Assembly (NCBI GenBank): GCA_009929855.1
Contig: RZZN01000041.1
Span: 1-33,730, forward strand
Reading direction: 5' to 3'
Length of the DNA stretch: 33,730 nt
Source: Gammaproteobacteria bacterium
GTDB taxonomy: Bacteria; Pseudomonadota; Gammaproteobacteria; Chromatiales; Chromatiaceae
Shown here: positions 1 to 7,266 of the stretch, one piece after another
Numbering within the stretch: position 1 is the stretch's first letter
Layout: each line of letters opens with the position of its first letter
The notes under the pieces: generated by a model
Databases searched by the model: none
Told to the model about the DNA's origin: nothing
Seen by the model: the letters and a program-made list of their open reading frames with translations, nothing else
Position numbers and translations under genes: made by a program

Positions 1-83
1 GGAAATGGGCTAAAAGCCATGGTCGCAATTCGGTCAGCAGCACGGGGGGACGGCGATTTTTTAGGGTTTTCTTTCAGGCACTA

Positions 84-153
84 ACTAGACAGAATGTCGG
101 TCAGGTGTGCTAGACAGAATCTGCCTAGCACCGACCGCTAGGATTCTGTCTAG
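84..153. repeat. CTAGACAGAAT repeat cluster forming a large dyad
   Basis: The 11-mer CTAGACAGAAT occurs directly at 85-95 and 110-120 and inverted at 143-153. Positions 85-113 and 125-153 form a dyad: each arm has the 11-mer on its outside and TGCTAG on its inside, separated by 12 bases that do not match well. An 11-base centre (114-124) lies between the arms, and the middle copy runs into it, giving a near-palindrome CTAGACAG-AAT-CTGCCTAG at 110-128. The cluster is about 80 bases upstream of the integrase start. The function is unknown. Candidates are a regulator or recombinase binding array, or the end of a mobile element. No GTTRRRY integron core site was found in it. Confidence 0.8.
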
Positions 154-170
154 CATGTCCGCCCCATGGC

Positions 171-198
171 TTGAGTTGCACGACTCTTGGTGTACAAT
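171..198 (+). promoter_or_regulatory. Candidate sigma-70 promoter of the integrase gene
   Basis: TTGAGT at 171-176 and TACAAT at 193-198 are separated by 16 bp, and the ATG of the integrase follows at 235. The -10 box lies inside a short inverted repeat, TGTAC...GTACA (191-207), that could bind a repressor. No LexA-type box (CTGT-N8-ACAG) was seen, although many integrase promoters have one. The call rests on consensus match and position only. Confidence 0.45.
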
Positions 199-234
199 TG
201 GCGTACACTCACACTGTGCCCAGGACGCTAGCAC

Positions 235-1664
235 ATGTCCCCTGCTCAAACAACGACAACTTCCGCCGAAGCACGCTTCTGGCAGCGGTTCGTTGAGCGG
301 TTGCGGAGTAACGGCTTGAAGGAACAGGCGCTCCGGTGGCATGTGCGCGGTGCCGAGGAGTATTTGAAGGCTTTTCCGGACAAGCGCCTTCGGGAGCACA
401 CCCGCTCGGATGTCACCAGCTACCTGGAGCAGGCGGGGAGACTAGACAGAATGGCGGACTGGCAGTTCAGGCAGATCGTCGATGCTATACAGAATTTATT
501 GGCGACGGCGCAGTCGCCAGTGGTCGCCGAGGTGGACTGGGGGTTCTGGCGCGATTCAGCCCGCACGCTAGCGCCGGGTCATCCGACCATCGCGCGGGAG
601 GCCTGCCCGTGTCGACGAGTGTCGGTGCTGATGCGTCGGTCTCCGGTGCGCGATTCAAGGAGAAGCGCAACGCGCCGTCGGCGCTGGACGAGGCTCGCGA
701 GAGCCATCGGGCGCTCTTGGAGCGGATGGTGGCTGAGATTCGTCGCCGCAAGTACTCGATCCGTACCGAACAGGCGTACGAGTCCTGGGTGTGCCGCTTT
801 ATCCTGTTCTGCGACAACCGTGATCCGGCCGAGGTCGGGGCGGAGCGTATCCGCGCCTTTCTCGAAGATTTGGCCGTGCGGGGGAACGTCTCCGCCAGCA
901 CGCAGAGCCAGGCGTTGAATGCCCTGGCGTTCCTGTACAAGCAGGTGCTCGGGCGATCGCTGGACAAGCTGGACGATTTTGTCAGAGCCAAGCGGCCGAA
1001 GCGACTCCCGGTGGTGCTGGAGCGTTCGGAGGTCGCGCGGCTGCTGAGGGGGATCGACGGGACGCAGCACCTGATGGCGGCCTTGCTCTACGGAACGGGG
1101 ATGCGGTTGATGGAGTGCGTGCGGCTGCGGGTGCAGGATGTGGACTTCTCCTACCACCAGATCGTCGTCCGGGATGGCAAGGGGCAGAAGGATCGGGTGG
1201 TGCCCCTGCCGTCACGCTTGGAGGAGCCCTTGCAGGCGCACCTGCGGGAGGTCCGCGTCCTGCATGAGCAGGATCTTGCACAGGGATACGGCGAGGTGTT
1301 CCTGCCGGATGCCCTGGCGCGCAAGTGGCCAAACGCGCCGAAGGAGTGGATCTGGCAGTACCTGTTCCCCAGCGGTCGGCTGTCGGTGGACCCACGGAGC
1401 GGGAAGACGCGGCGGCATCACGTGCATGAGAACGGCCTACAGAAGGCGGTGAAGGCCGCGGCTCAGCGCGCCGGCATTCCGAAAAGGGTGAACTGTCATT
1501 GCCTGCGGCATTCGTTTGCCACACATCTCTTGGAGTCCGGCTATGACATTCGCACCCTTCAGGAGCTGCTTGGGCACGCCGACGTATCGACGACCATGAT
1601 CTACACCCATGTGCTGAACCGCGGTGGCCAGGGCGTGCGCAGTCCATTGGACGGGTTGCTCTAG
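235..1664 (+). pseudogene. intI: Integron integrase (tyrosine recombinase), frameshifted
   Basis: IntI-type tyrosine recombinases cut and join attI and attC sites to capture gene cassettes. The N-terminal part reads from ATG 235 (AGGA about 10 bases upstream) through ...HPTIARE at about 600. The homologous continuation then lies one frame away and runs to TAG 1662-1664, so a one-base indel sits at roughly 600-640. The C-terminal part has the catalytic signatures: [11 protein letters not shown] (Arg), [11 protein letters not shown] (His-x-x-Arg), [13 protein letters not shown] (His and Tyr). It also has the integron-specific insert around [20 protein letters not shown]. The last ~330 codons match the usual IntI length, and about 120 residues are extra at the N-terminus. 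Because intI is normally transcribed away from attI, the cassette array should lie left of base 1. The frameshift may be real decay, a sequencing error, or less likely programmed. Confidence 0.85.
441..495 (+). repeat. Two more CTAGACAGAAT-type copies inside the integrase gene
   Basis: ACTAGACAGAATG at 441-453 is identical over 13 bases to 84-96. CTATACAGAAT at 485-495 matches the 11-mer at 10 of 11 bases. Both are in frame in the N-terminal coding region. They use codons that are rare in this GC-rich context (AGA, CTA, AGA; ATA, TTA), whereas neighbouring codons end in G or C. That suggests the repeat sequence itself is under selection or was introduced by a mobile process. Confidence 0.7.
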
Positions 1665-2131
1665 CCCACATTGGATGGCCCTAGCCAGCACCCGGTGGGC
1701 AGGATCAAACCCAGCTGATCGGGCTCCGGGGCCTCGGGCAGTCCGATCAGATGGGCTGGACAGCGACAATCACTCGCGCCGAAGCGCGGCAGCGGGCAGT
1801 GCGCCGCGGGCAGCTCGGCCAAGGTCAGGGCCCAGCGGTGTTCGAGTCGCTCCGGGCCATGGGCGACCCAGCAGCCGAGAAGGTCGCAGGATGGGCGCAG
1901 ATGGTCCAGATGCCAATGGGGCCGGCTGGCAATCCGGGCATGGTGACGACAGCGTGCCATGACACCGCCGGGTCCGAGTGCGCTGCCGACATAGATGAAG
2001 ACCCCGCCCGCAAGCCTCAGGTCACCCAGCCGACCGATGCGCACCGTCCCCTGATGTCGCGGTCTGAGCAGGACGGCATAGGTGCCCGGGCGACTGTCGC
2101 GTGGGCAGGGCGCGCTCGATGGGTGCGGCAT
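1661..2131 (-). CDS. GIY-YIG-like (DUF123) domain protein
   Basis: A 156-residue protein. It starts its conserved part with GTYAVLL (about residue 17), followed by RIGRLGDL and [15 protein letters not shown] (42-56), then PHWHLDHLR (71-79), and ends the domain with [12 protein letters not shown] (117-128). This order is typical of the DUF123 family related to GIY-YIG nucleases; the cellular role of stand-alone members is not established. The conserved Cys and His residues could bind metal. Its stop codon shares the palindrome CTAG (1661-1664) with the stop of the convergent integrase gene. It begins 36 bases after the M42 peptidase stop, so it may be the last gene of the NAGGN operon's transcript, but nothing in the sequence shows a functional link. 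Confidence 0.8.
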   Translation of the reverse strand: MPHPSSAPCPRDSRPGTYAVLLRPRHQGTVRIGRLGDLRLAGGVFIYVGSALGPGGVMARCRHHARIASRPHWHLDHLRPSCDLLGCWVAHGPERLEHRWALTLAELPAAHCPLPRFGASDCRCPAHLIGLPEAPEPDQLGLILPTGCWLGPSNVG

Positions 2132-2167
2132 GATGATCAGGCTCTCGCGAGCGCGACGGCCGGAGGA

Positions 2168-3277
2168 TCAACCCGGCATGGTCGAAAAACCGGTGCGCGG
2201 GCTCATCTCGAAACGATCGCGCGCATAGAGCGGTGGGCTCTGCATATAGATGGCGACCAGCTCGGCGATGGATTCCAGCGACTCGCGATGAATGCGCTCG
2301 TAGCCGTGCGAGGCGTCGATGCCGAAGGTGACCAGCGCGGTGCGCACGTCGTTGCCGGCCTCGAGCGCGGCCGCGCTGTCCGAGCGGTAATATTTGAAGA
2401 TATCGCGCTGGTGCGGGATCTGAAACTCCTGACAGATCTGGATGATGCGCCGGGTGAGATGATAGTCGAACGGTCCGCCCATGTCGGCCATGCAGATGGT
2501 GGCGCCGAATTCGCTGGAGTTCTGCCCCGGCGCGGTGGTGCCGTTGTCGATGGTCAGCATCTCGGCGACGTCCTGATGCAGCGCGGCCGAGGCCCCGGAG
2601 CCGACCTCCTCGGAGATGGTGAACAGCGGGTGACAGTCCACCGGCAGCGTGATGTCGTGCTCCTTGATCGCCTTGGTCGCGGCGAGCAGGAGCGCCGCGC
2701 CGGCCTTGTCGTCGAGGTGGCGGGAATTGATGAAGCCGGTGTCGGTGATCTCGGGCTGGGTGTCGATGGAGATGAAATCGCCCACGTGCACGCCCAAGCG
2801 CATCAACCCCGCGAGATCGAAGACTCGCTCGTCGATGCGCATCTCCACATGATCCCAACCGCTCGGCTGGGTATCGATCTCGGGGCCGAAGGTATGACCC
2901 GAGGCCTTCATGGGCAGGATGGTGCCGCGGTGCAGGCCGATATCGGTATAGAGTGTGCAGCGCGCACCCTCGGCGAAGCGCGCGTTCCAGTGTCCGACCG
3001 GCACCAGCTGCAGACGGCCATTGGGCTTGAGCGCCTTGACCATGGCGCCCAGGGTGTCGAGATGGGCCACCACCGCCTTGTTCGGTCGATCGGCCTCCCC
3101 GGGCAGGGTGGCGCGGATCGCGCCGCGCCGGGTCAGCTCGAACGCCACCCCCATGCGCTCGAGCTCCTCGCAGACCAGATGCACGACCCGGTCGGTATAC
3201 CCGGTTGGGCTGGGCGTGCCGAGCAGACGAAACAGCACATCCAGCAGATAGTGACTATCGATCGGGACCGCCTTCAT
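2168..3277 (-). CDS. M42-family peptidase of the NAGGN osmoprotectant system
   Basis: A 369-residue cytoplasmic metallopeptidase-like protein. Probable metal ligands are visible: VVAHLDT (His72, Asp74), SRHLDDKAGAA (Asp189/190), ISEEVGSGA (Glu223/224), TIDNGTTAPG (Asp244) and a late IDASHGYERIH. M42 enzymes are usually dinuclear aminopeptidases. The version linked to NAGGN clusters is presumed to act on the dipeptide osmolyte or its precursors, but its exact substrate is not established. Its ATG overlaps the stop of the synthetase gene by ATGA (3274-3277), which indicates translational coupling. Length and motifs look intact. Confidence 0.9.
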   Translation of the reverse strand: MKAVPIDSHYLLDVLFRLLGTPSPTGYTDRVVHLVCEELERMGVAFELTRRGAIRATLPGEADRPNKAVVAHLDTLGAMVKALKPNGRLQLVPVGHWNARFAEGARCTLYTDIGLHRGTILPMKASGHTFGPEIDTQPSGWDHVEMRIDERVFDLAGLMRLGVHVGDFISIDTQPEITDTGFINSRHLDDKAGAALLLAATKAIKEHDITLPVDCHPLFTISEEVGSGASAALHQDVAEMLTIDNGTTAPGQNSSEFGATICMADMGGPFDYHLTRRIIQICQEFQIPHQRDIFKYYRSDSAAALEAGNDVRTALVTFGIDASHGYERIHRESLESIAELVAIYMQSPPLYARDRFEMSPRTGFSTMPG

Positions 3278-5022
3278 GCCCGCCCTCCCCGTGTCGCGGT
3301 CTGCGGAAACAAGAGATCGACGAAACGCTCGGCCGTCGGGCGCGGCTCATGATTGGCCAGCCCCGGGCGCTCGTTGGCCTCGATGATCACATAGTCGGGA
3401 CCCCGCACATCCGGGACCAGTAAATCCAGCCCGGTGACCGGGATGCTCAAGGCGCGCGCCGCCTCGCGCGCGGCCCGCGCCAGCTCGGGATGGAGGGCGT
3501 CGGTCACGTCATGGATGGTGCCGCCGGTGTGCAGATTGGCGGTCTTGCGCACCACCACCACCTCAGCCTCCGAGGGCACCTCGGTCATGGTATAGCCGGC
3601 CTGACGCACGCAGCGCTCGGTCTCCTGATCCATGGGGATGGCGGACTCACCGCCGGTGGCCGCCCGCCGGCGCCGGCTCTGCGCCTCGATGAGCTCGCCG
3701 ATGCTGTGTCGTCCGGTACCCACGACCTGGGCCGGGCGGCGGATCGCGGCGGCGACGACCTCGTCGTCGATGACGATGATGCGCAGATCCTCGCCCTCGC
3801 AAAACTCCTCCAGGATCACCGTCTCGCAGACCCGTCGCGCGGCCTCGACCGCGGACTCCAGCTCCTCGGGGTCGCGAATGTCGACGCTGATGCCGGCGCC
3901 CTGCTCGCCGCGTGCCGGCTTGACCACGATCCGACCATGACGGCTCAGGAAGGCCTCGCCCTGGTCGAGCGCCGCGTAGCTCACCTGCGCCGGCACCCGC
4001 AGTCCCGCGCGGCGCAGCAGACGCTGGGTCACCGCCTTGTCGTCGCAGCGGCTCATCGCCACGGCCGTGGTCAACTCGCTCAATGATTCGCGACAGAGGA
4101 TGCGTCGCCCACCCAGACTCAGGGCGAAATAGCCCGCCTCGGCATCCAGCACCTCGACGCCGATGCCGCGACGACGCGCCTCGTCGACGATGATGCGCGC
4201 ATAGGGGTTGAGCTCGGTCGCGGGCTGCTGACCGATGAACAGCGGCTCGTTGAAGGCGTTCTTGTTCTTGAGCGCGAAGACCGGCACCCGCGCGAAGCCG
4301 AGCTTCTCGTAGAGCCGGATGGCGCCGTGGTTGTCGTGCATGACCGAGAGGTCCAGGAAGGAGCGCCCACGCACCTGGTAGAACTCGGCGACCTGCCGCA
4401 CCAGGGCCTCGCCGATACCGGGATAGGGTGCCTGGGGGTCGACCGCGAGCGCCCAGAGACTGGCACCGCCCTCGTAATCGCCGAAGGCCTCGAAATGATC
4501 GACACCGTTGACCACGCCCAGGATGGCGCCGTCCTGCTCGTCCACCGCGACCCAGTATTGCAGGACACGCGAGGCGCGCTCCGACCAGATGAACTCGGCG
4601 GGTGGTGGCACCATGTGTCGCGCGGCATAGAGTCGACTGGCCGCCTCGGCATCCTCGCGGTTGTTGAGCATGCGCACGATGAAGCCCACGGGTCGGCGCT
4701 GCGAGGAGTGATAGCGATCGAGCCAGAGCCTGAAGGTGTGCGATGGGTCCAGGAAGAGATCCTGGGGGGCGTAGGACAGCACCACATGGGGATCGCGCAG
4801 ATAGAGTGCGATGTCGCGCTTGCCTGGATCCTCGCGCTGCAGACATTGGGCCAGACGCCTGGGATCATCGAAGGTCTGGCCGAAGATCAGCCGCCCCCAA
4901 CCACAGTCGACCAGCGTCTCCGACCAGATCTCGTCGTCGCTGCGCGGCTTGTTGTCCCAACTGCTGACCGAGGGCGCGCGCCGTCGCTGCAGCCGCAGAT
5001 GCGTGCGGTCATTGACACTCAT
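3274..5022 (-). CDS. ngg: N-acetylglutaminylglutamine synthetase (GNAT + ATP-grasp)
   Basis: A 582-residue fusion. Residues ~110-250 are GNAT-like (ALAVDPQAPYPGIGEALVRQ, then HDNHGAIRLYEKLGFARVPV). Residues ~325-575 are ATP-grasp, with VVKPARGEQGAGISVDI at 367-382 and a C-terminal EANERPGL metal/nucleotide segment. The first part should acetylate and the second ligate glutamine units, making the N-acetylglutaminylglutamine backbone of the osmolyte NAGGN. The start at 5022 (MSVNDRTHL) was chosen because it lies just 4 bases after the amidotransferase stop with a purine-rich AGGGGG stretch upstream; the open frame extends further but would overlap that gene. It is the middle gene of the asnO-ngg-peptidase operon. 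The cytoplasmic product accumulates under osmotic stress in characterised bacteria. Confidence 0.92.
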   Translation of the reverse strand: MSVNDRTHLRLQRRRAPSVSSWDNKPRSDDEIWSETLVDCGWGRLIFGQTFDDPRRLAQCLQREDPGKRDIALYLRDPHVVLSYAPQDLFLDPSHTFRLWLDRYHSSQRRPVGFIVRMLNNREDAEAASRLYAARHMVPPPAEFIWSERASRVLQYWVAVDEQDGAILGVVNGVDHFEAFGDYEGGASLWALAVDPQAPYPGIGEALVRQVAEFYQVRGRSFLDLSVMHDNHGAIRLYEKLGFARVPVFALKNKNAFNEPLFIGQQPATELNPYARIIVDEARRRGIGVEVLDAEAGYFALSLGGRRILCRESLSELTTAVAMSRCDDKAVTQRLLRRAGLRVPAQVSYAALDQGEAFLSRHGRIVVKPARGEQGAGISVDIRDPEELESAVEAARRVCETVILEEFCEGEDLRIIVIDDEVVAAAIRRPAQVVGTGRHSIGELIEAQSRRRRAATGGESAIPMDQETERCVRQAGYTMTEVPSEAEVVVVRKTANLHTGGTIHDVTDALHPELARAAREAARALSIPVTGLDLLVPDVRGPDYVIIEANERPGLANHEPRPTAERFVDLLFPQTATRGGRA

Positions 5023-5026
5023 GGGC

Positions 5027-6808
5027 TCAGACCCCCTGCTCCTGCAGCCAGAGCTCCAGCACGGCGACCTGCCAGAGCTTGGAGCCACGCAGCGGCGTGA
5101 TGTGCGCCTCGGGCGCGGCCAACAGGGTCTCGACATAGTCCGGGTCGAACAGCTCGCGCTCGCGCGCACGTGGCGAGCGCACCGTCTCGCGCATCATGTC
5201 CAGCACCTCGCCACGCGGATATTTCAGCGCCGGGACCGGAAAATAGCCCTTGGGCCGATCGATGACCGCGCGCGGGATCAGGCGCCGGCCGATCGCCTTG
5301 AGCACGCCCTTGCCCTCGTCGCACAGCTTGTACTCGGCCGGCATGCGCGCGGCCAGCTCGACCAGCTCGTGATCCAGGAAGGGGACCCTGGCCTCCAGAC
5401 CCCAGGCCATGGTCATGTTGTCGACACGCTTGACCGGGTCATCGACCAGCATGATGAGCTGGTCGATGCGCAGCGCCTTGTCCACCGCCGACACGGCGCC
5501 TGGCTGAGCGAAGTGCGCGGCGATGAAGTCGCGCGCATGGTCACGGCCCTGGTCGTGCAGCCTGGGATGGACCGCGCGCAGAAACTCAGACTGCTCGCGG
5601 TCGCAGAACACGCGGGCATAGTCGGCGACCGGAGCGGTGCTGCCGGCCAGCGGCGGGTACCAGTGATAACCGCCGAAGACCTCGTCGGCCCCCTGCCCGC
5701 TCTGCACCACCTTCACCTGTTTGGCGACCTCCTGGGAGAGCAGATAGAAGCCGATGACATCATGACTGACCATGGGCTCGGACATGGCGCGGATGCAGCC
5801 GGGCAGACTCGGCAGCAGGCGACTCGCCGAGTCGACCTGGATCTTGTGATGGCTGGTGCCATAGTGCCTGGCGATGATGTCCGAATACTGGAACTCGTCG
5901 CCTTGCTCGTCGCCGACACTCTCGAATCCGACCGAGAAGGTGTTGAGCCCCTGCTGACCGCGCTCGGCGAGCAAGCCGACGATGAGGCTGGAATCCAGTC
6001 CACCCGACAGCAGCACACCCACATCGACATCGGCCACCAGCCGTCGCTCGACCGCGGTACGCAGCGCAGTCAGTGTCTTCTCCTGCCAATCCGCGAAGCC
6101 CAGGTCGCGCTCCTCGTCCGGGGTCTCGAAGCGGGGCGCCCAATAGGTCCACTCACGGGTCGCGCCGGTCCGCTCGATGACCCGGATGGTCGCCGGCGCC
6201 AGCTTGCGCACACCGCTCAGGATGGTGTAAGGCGCCGGCACCACCGCGTGGAAGTGCATGTAATAGTGCAGCGCGACCGGGTCGAGATCGGTCTCGATGC
6301 CACCGCCGGCGAGCAGTGCCGGCAAGGTCGAGGCAAAGCGCAGACCACCGGCCAGCTCGGCGTAGTAGAGCGGCTTGATGCCCAGGCGATCGCGCGCCAG
6401 GGTCAGCCGACCCGTGTCGCGCTCGCTGATGGCGAAGGCGAACATGCCATGGAAGCGATGCACGCAGTCGGCGCCCCAGGCATGGAAGGCCTTGAGCACC
6501 ACCTCGGTGTCGCCGTGCGAGAAGAATGTGTAACCCTTGGCCGCCAGCTCGTCGCGCAGCTCGCGATAGTTGTAGATGCAGCCGTTGAAGACGATCGCGA
6601 GACCCAGTGCGCTGTCGACCATGGGCTGACTGGCATGGGGGCTCAGATCGATGATGCTCAGTCGACGATGCGCGAGCGCAATCGCACCCTGTTGAAAGAG
6701 ACCGTCGCCGTCTGGTCCACGGGCGCGTAGACTGAGGTTGACGGCGCCGAGCGTGCCCAGATCGATGGGCTTGTCGTCGAAGCGGATCTCTCCGCAGAAG
6801 CCACACAT
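5027..6808 (-). CDS. asnO: N-acetylglutaminylglutamine amidotransferase (asparagine-synthase-like)
   Basis: A 593-residue class II glutamine amidotransferase fused to an asparagine-synthetase domain. The start at 6808 was chosen because it exposes the nucleophile as Cys2 (MCGFCGEIRF) and has GAGGAC about 8 bases upstream; 37 upstream in-frame codons were discarded. Glutaminase residues include RGPDGDG (30-36) and FNGCIYNYREL (74-84). The synthetase PP-loop SGGLDSS is at 268-274. It should amidate N-acetylglutaminylglutamine to its amide (NAGGN), with glutamine as nitrogen donor and ATP. First gene of the operon. The 458-bp upstream region contains a perfect 8-bp dyad (6907-6927) that could serve regulation. 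Named asnO in Sinorhizobium; many annotations call it asnB. Confidence 0.9.
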   Translation of the reverse strand: MCGFCGEIRFDDKPIDLGTLGAVNLSLRARGPDGDGLFQQGAIALAHRRLSIIDLSPHASQPMVDSALGLAIVFNGCIYNYRELRDELAAKGYTFFSHGDTEVVLKAFHAWGADCVHRFHGMFAFAISERDTGRLTLARDRLGIKPLYYAELAGGLRFASTLPALLAGGGIETDLDPVALHYYMHFHAVVPAPYTILSGVRKLAPATIRVIERTGATREWTYWAPRFETPDEERDLGFADWQEKTLTALRTAVERRLVADVDVGVLLSGGLDSSLIVGLLAERGQQGLNTFSVGFESVGDEQGDEFQYSDIIARHYGTSHHKIQVDSASRLLPSLPGCIRAMSEPMVSHDVIGFYLLSQEVAKQVKVVQSGQGADEVFGGYHWYPPLAGSTAPVADYARVFCDREQSEFLRAVHPRLHDQGRDHARDFIAAHFAQPGAVSAVDKALRIDQLIMLVDDPVKRVDNMTMAWGLEARVPFLDHELVELAARMPAEYKLCDEGKGVLKAIGRRLIPRAVIDRPKGYFPVPALKYPRGEVLDMMRETVRSPRARERELFDPDYVETLLAAPEAHITPLRGSKLWQVAVLELWLQEQGV

Positions 6809-7266
6809 CGGATGCTGTCCTCGTGGTTGGTGATCCCGGCGGCCGCGGGGAATGGCCGAGACCGGGATGCGATGAATGTCTGTCAGCGGCGGGTGCCAAT
6901 CGGACCGCTCTGAATACACTTCAGAGCAAAGGCAGCAAGATCAATGCCATGCGAAATCGGTGCACCCGTGGGATGCCATCGAGAGACCAGCGCACGGAGT
7001 GAGTCGACAGGGTCTAGCCTGACATCGATGTGGCCAGTCTACCGAAAAGCACGTACACCTTCTAGGACATGCGCTGACACAGTCAGTCACCTGAGGCCGA
7101 TCTGGACGCACCTGAATGATGCATGGGAGGCGTCACCTTGGGGCGTGGCGCCTGGCCGCCCACTCGCTGCTCGGCGCCTTTCAGCGGCTTGAAAGTGTCG
7201 CCAGATCAATGGACTGCATCAGAGTGCACCGAGACGAGCGCGCACTGATCAGGATAGAATCCAGGC
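6809..7266. other. Divergent intergenic region between the NAGGN operon and recD2
   Basis: 458 bases separate the amidotransferase start from the RecD2 start on opposite strands. Reading frames here have no recognisable protein features. The region must hold both promoters, but no convincing -35/-10 pair was found for either. TAGAAT at 7254-7259 is too close to the recD2 ATG to be its -10. The main structure seen is the dyad at 6907-6927. Confidence 0.6.
6907..6927. promoter_or_regulatory. Perfect dyad upstream of the NAGGN operon
   Basis: GCTCTGAA-TACAC-TTCAGAGC is an inverted repeat with 8-bp arms and a 5-bp centre, about 100 bases upstream of the amidotransferase start. It is the size of a dimeric regulator operator. 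It could instead be an RNA hairpin if the transcript starts further upstream. No regulator can be named. Confidence 0.4.

Noticed and set aside
85-153. attC or attI site
   Set aside because: The dyad lacks RYYYAAC/GTTRRRY core sites at its ends.
191-207. LexA/SOS box at the integrase promoter
   Set aside because: The inverted repeat TGTAC...GTACA does not match the CTGT-N8-ACAG consensus.
1751-3352. 533-codon + strand frame
   Set aside because: Antisense shadow of the DUF123 and M42 peptidase genes, with no motifs.
4811-6730. 639-codon + strand frame
   Set aside because: Antisense to the NAGGN amidotransferase, whose motifs are complete.
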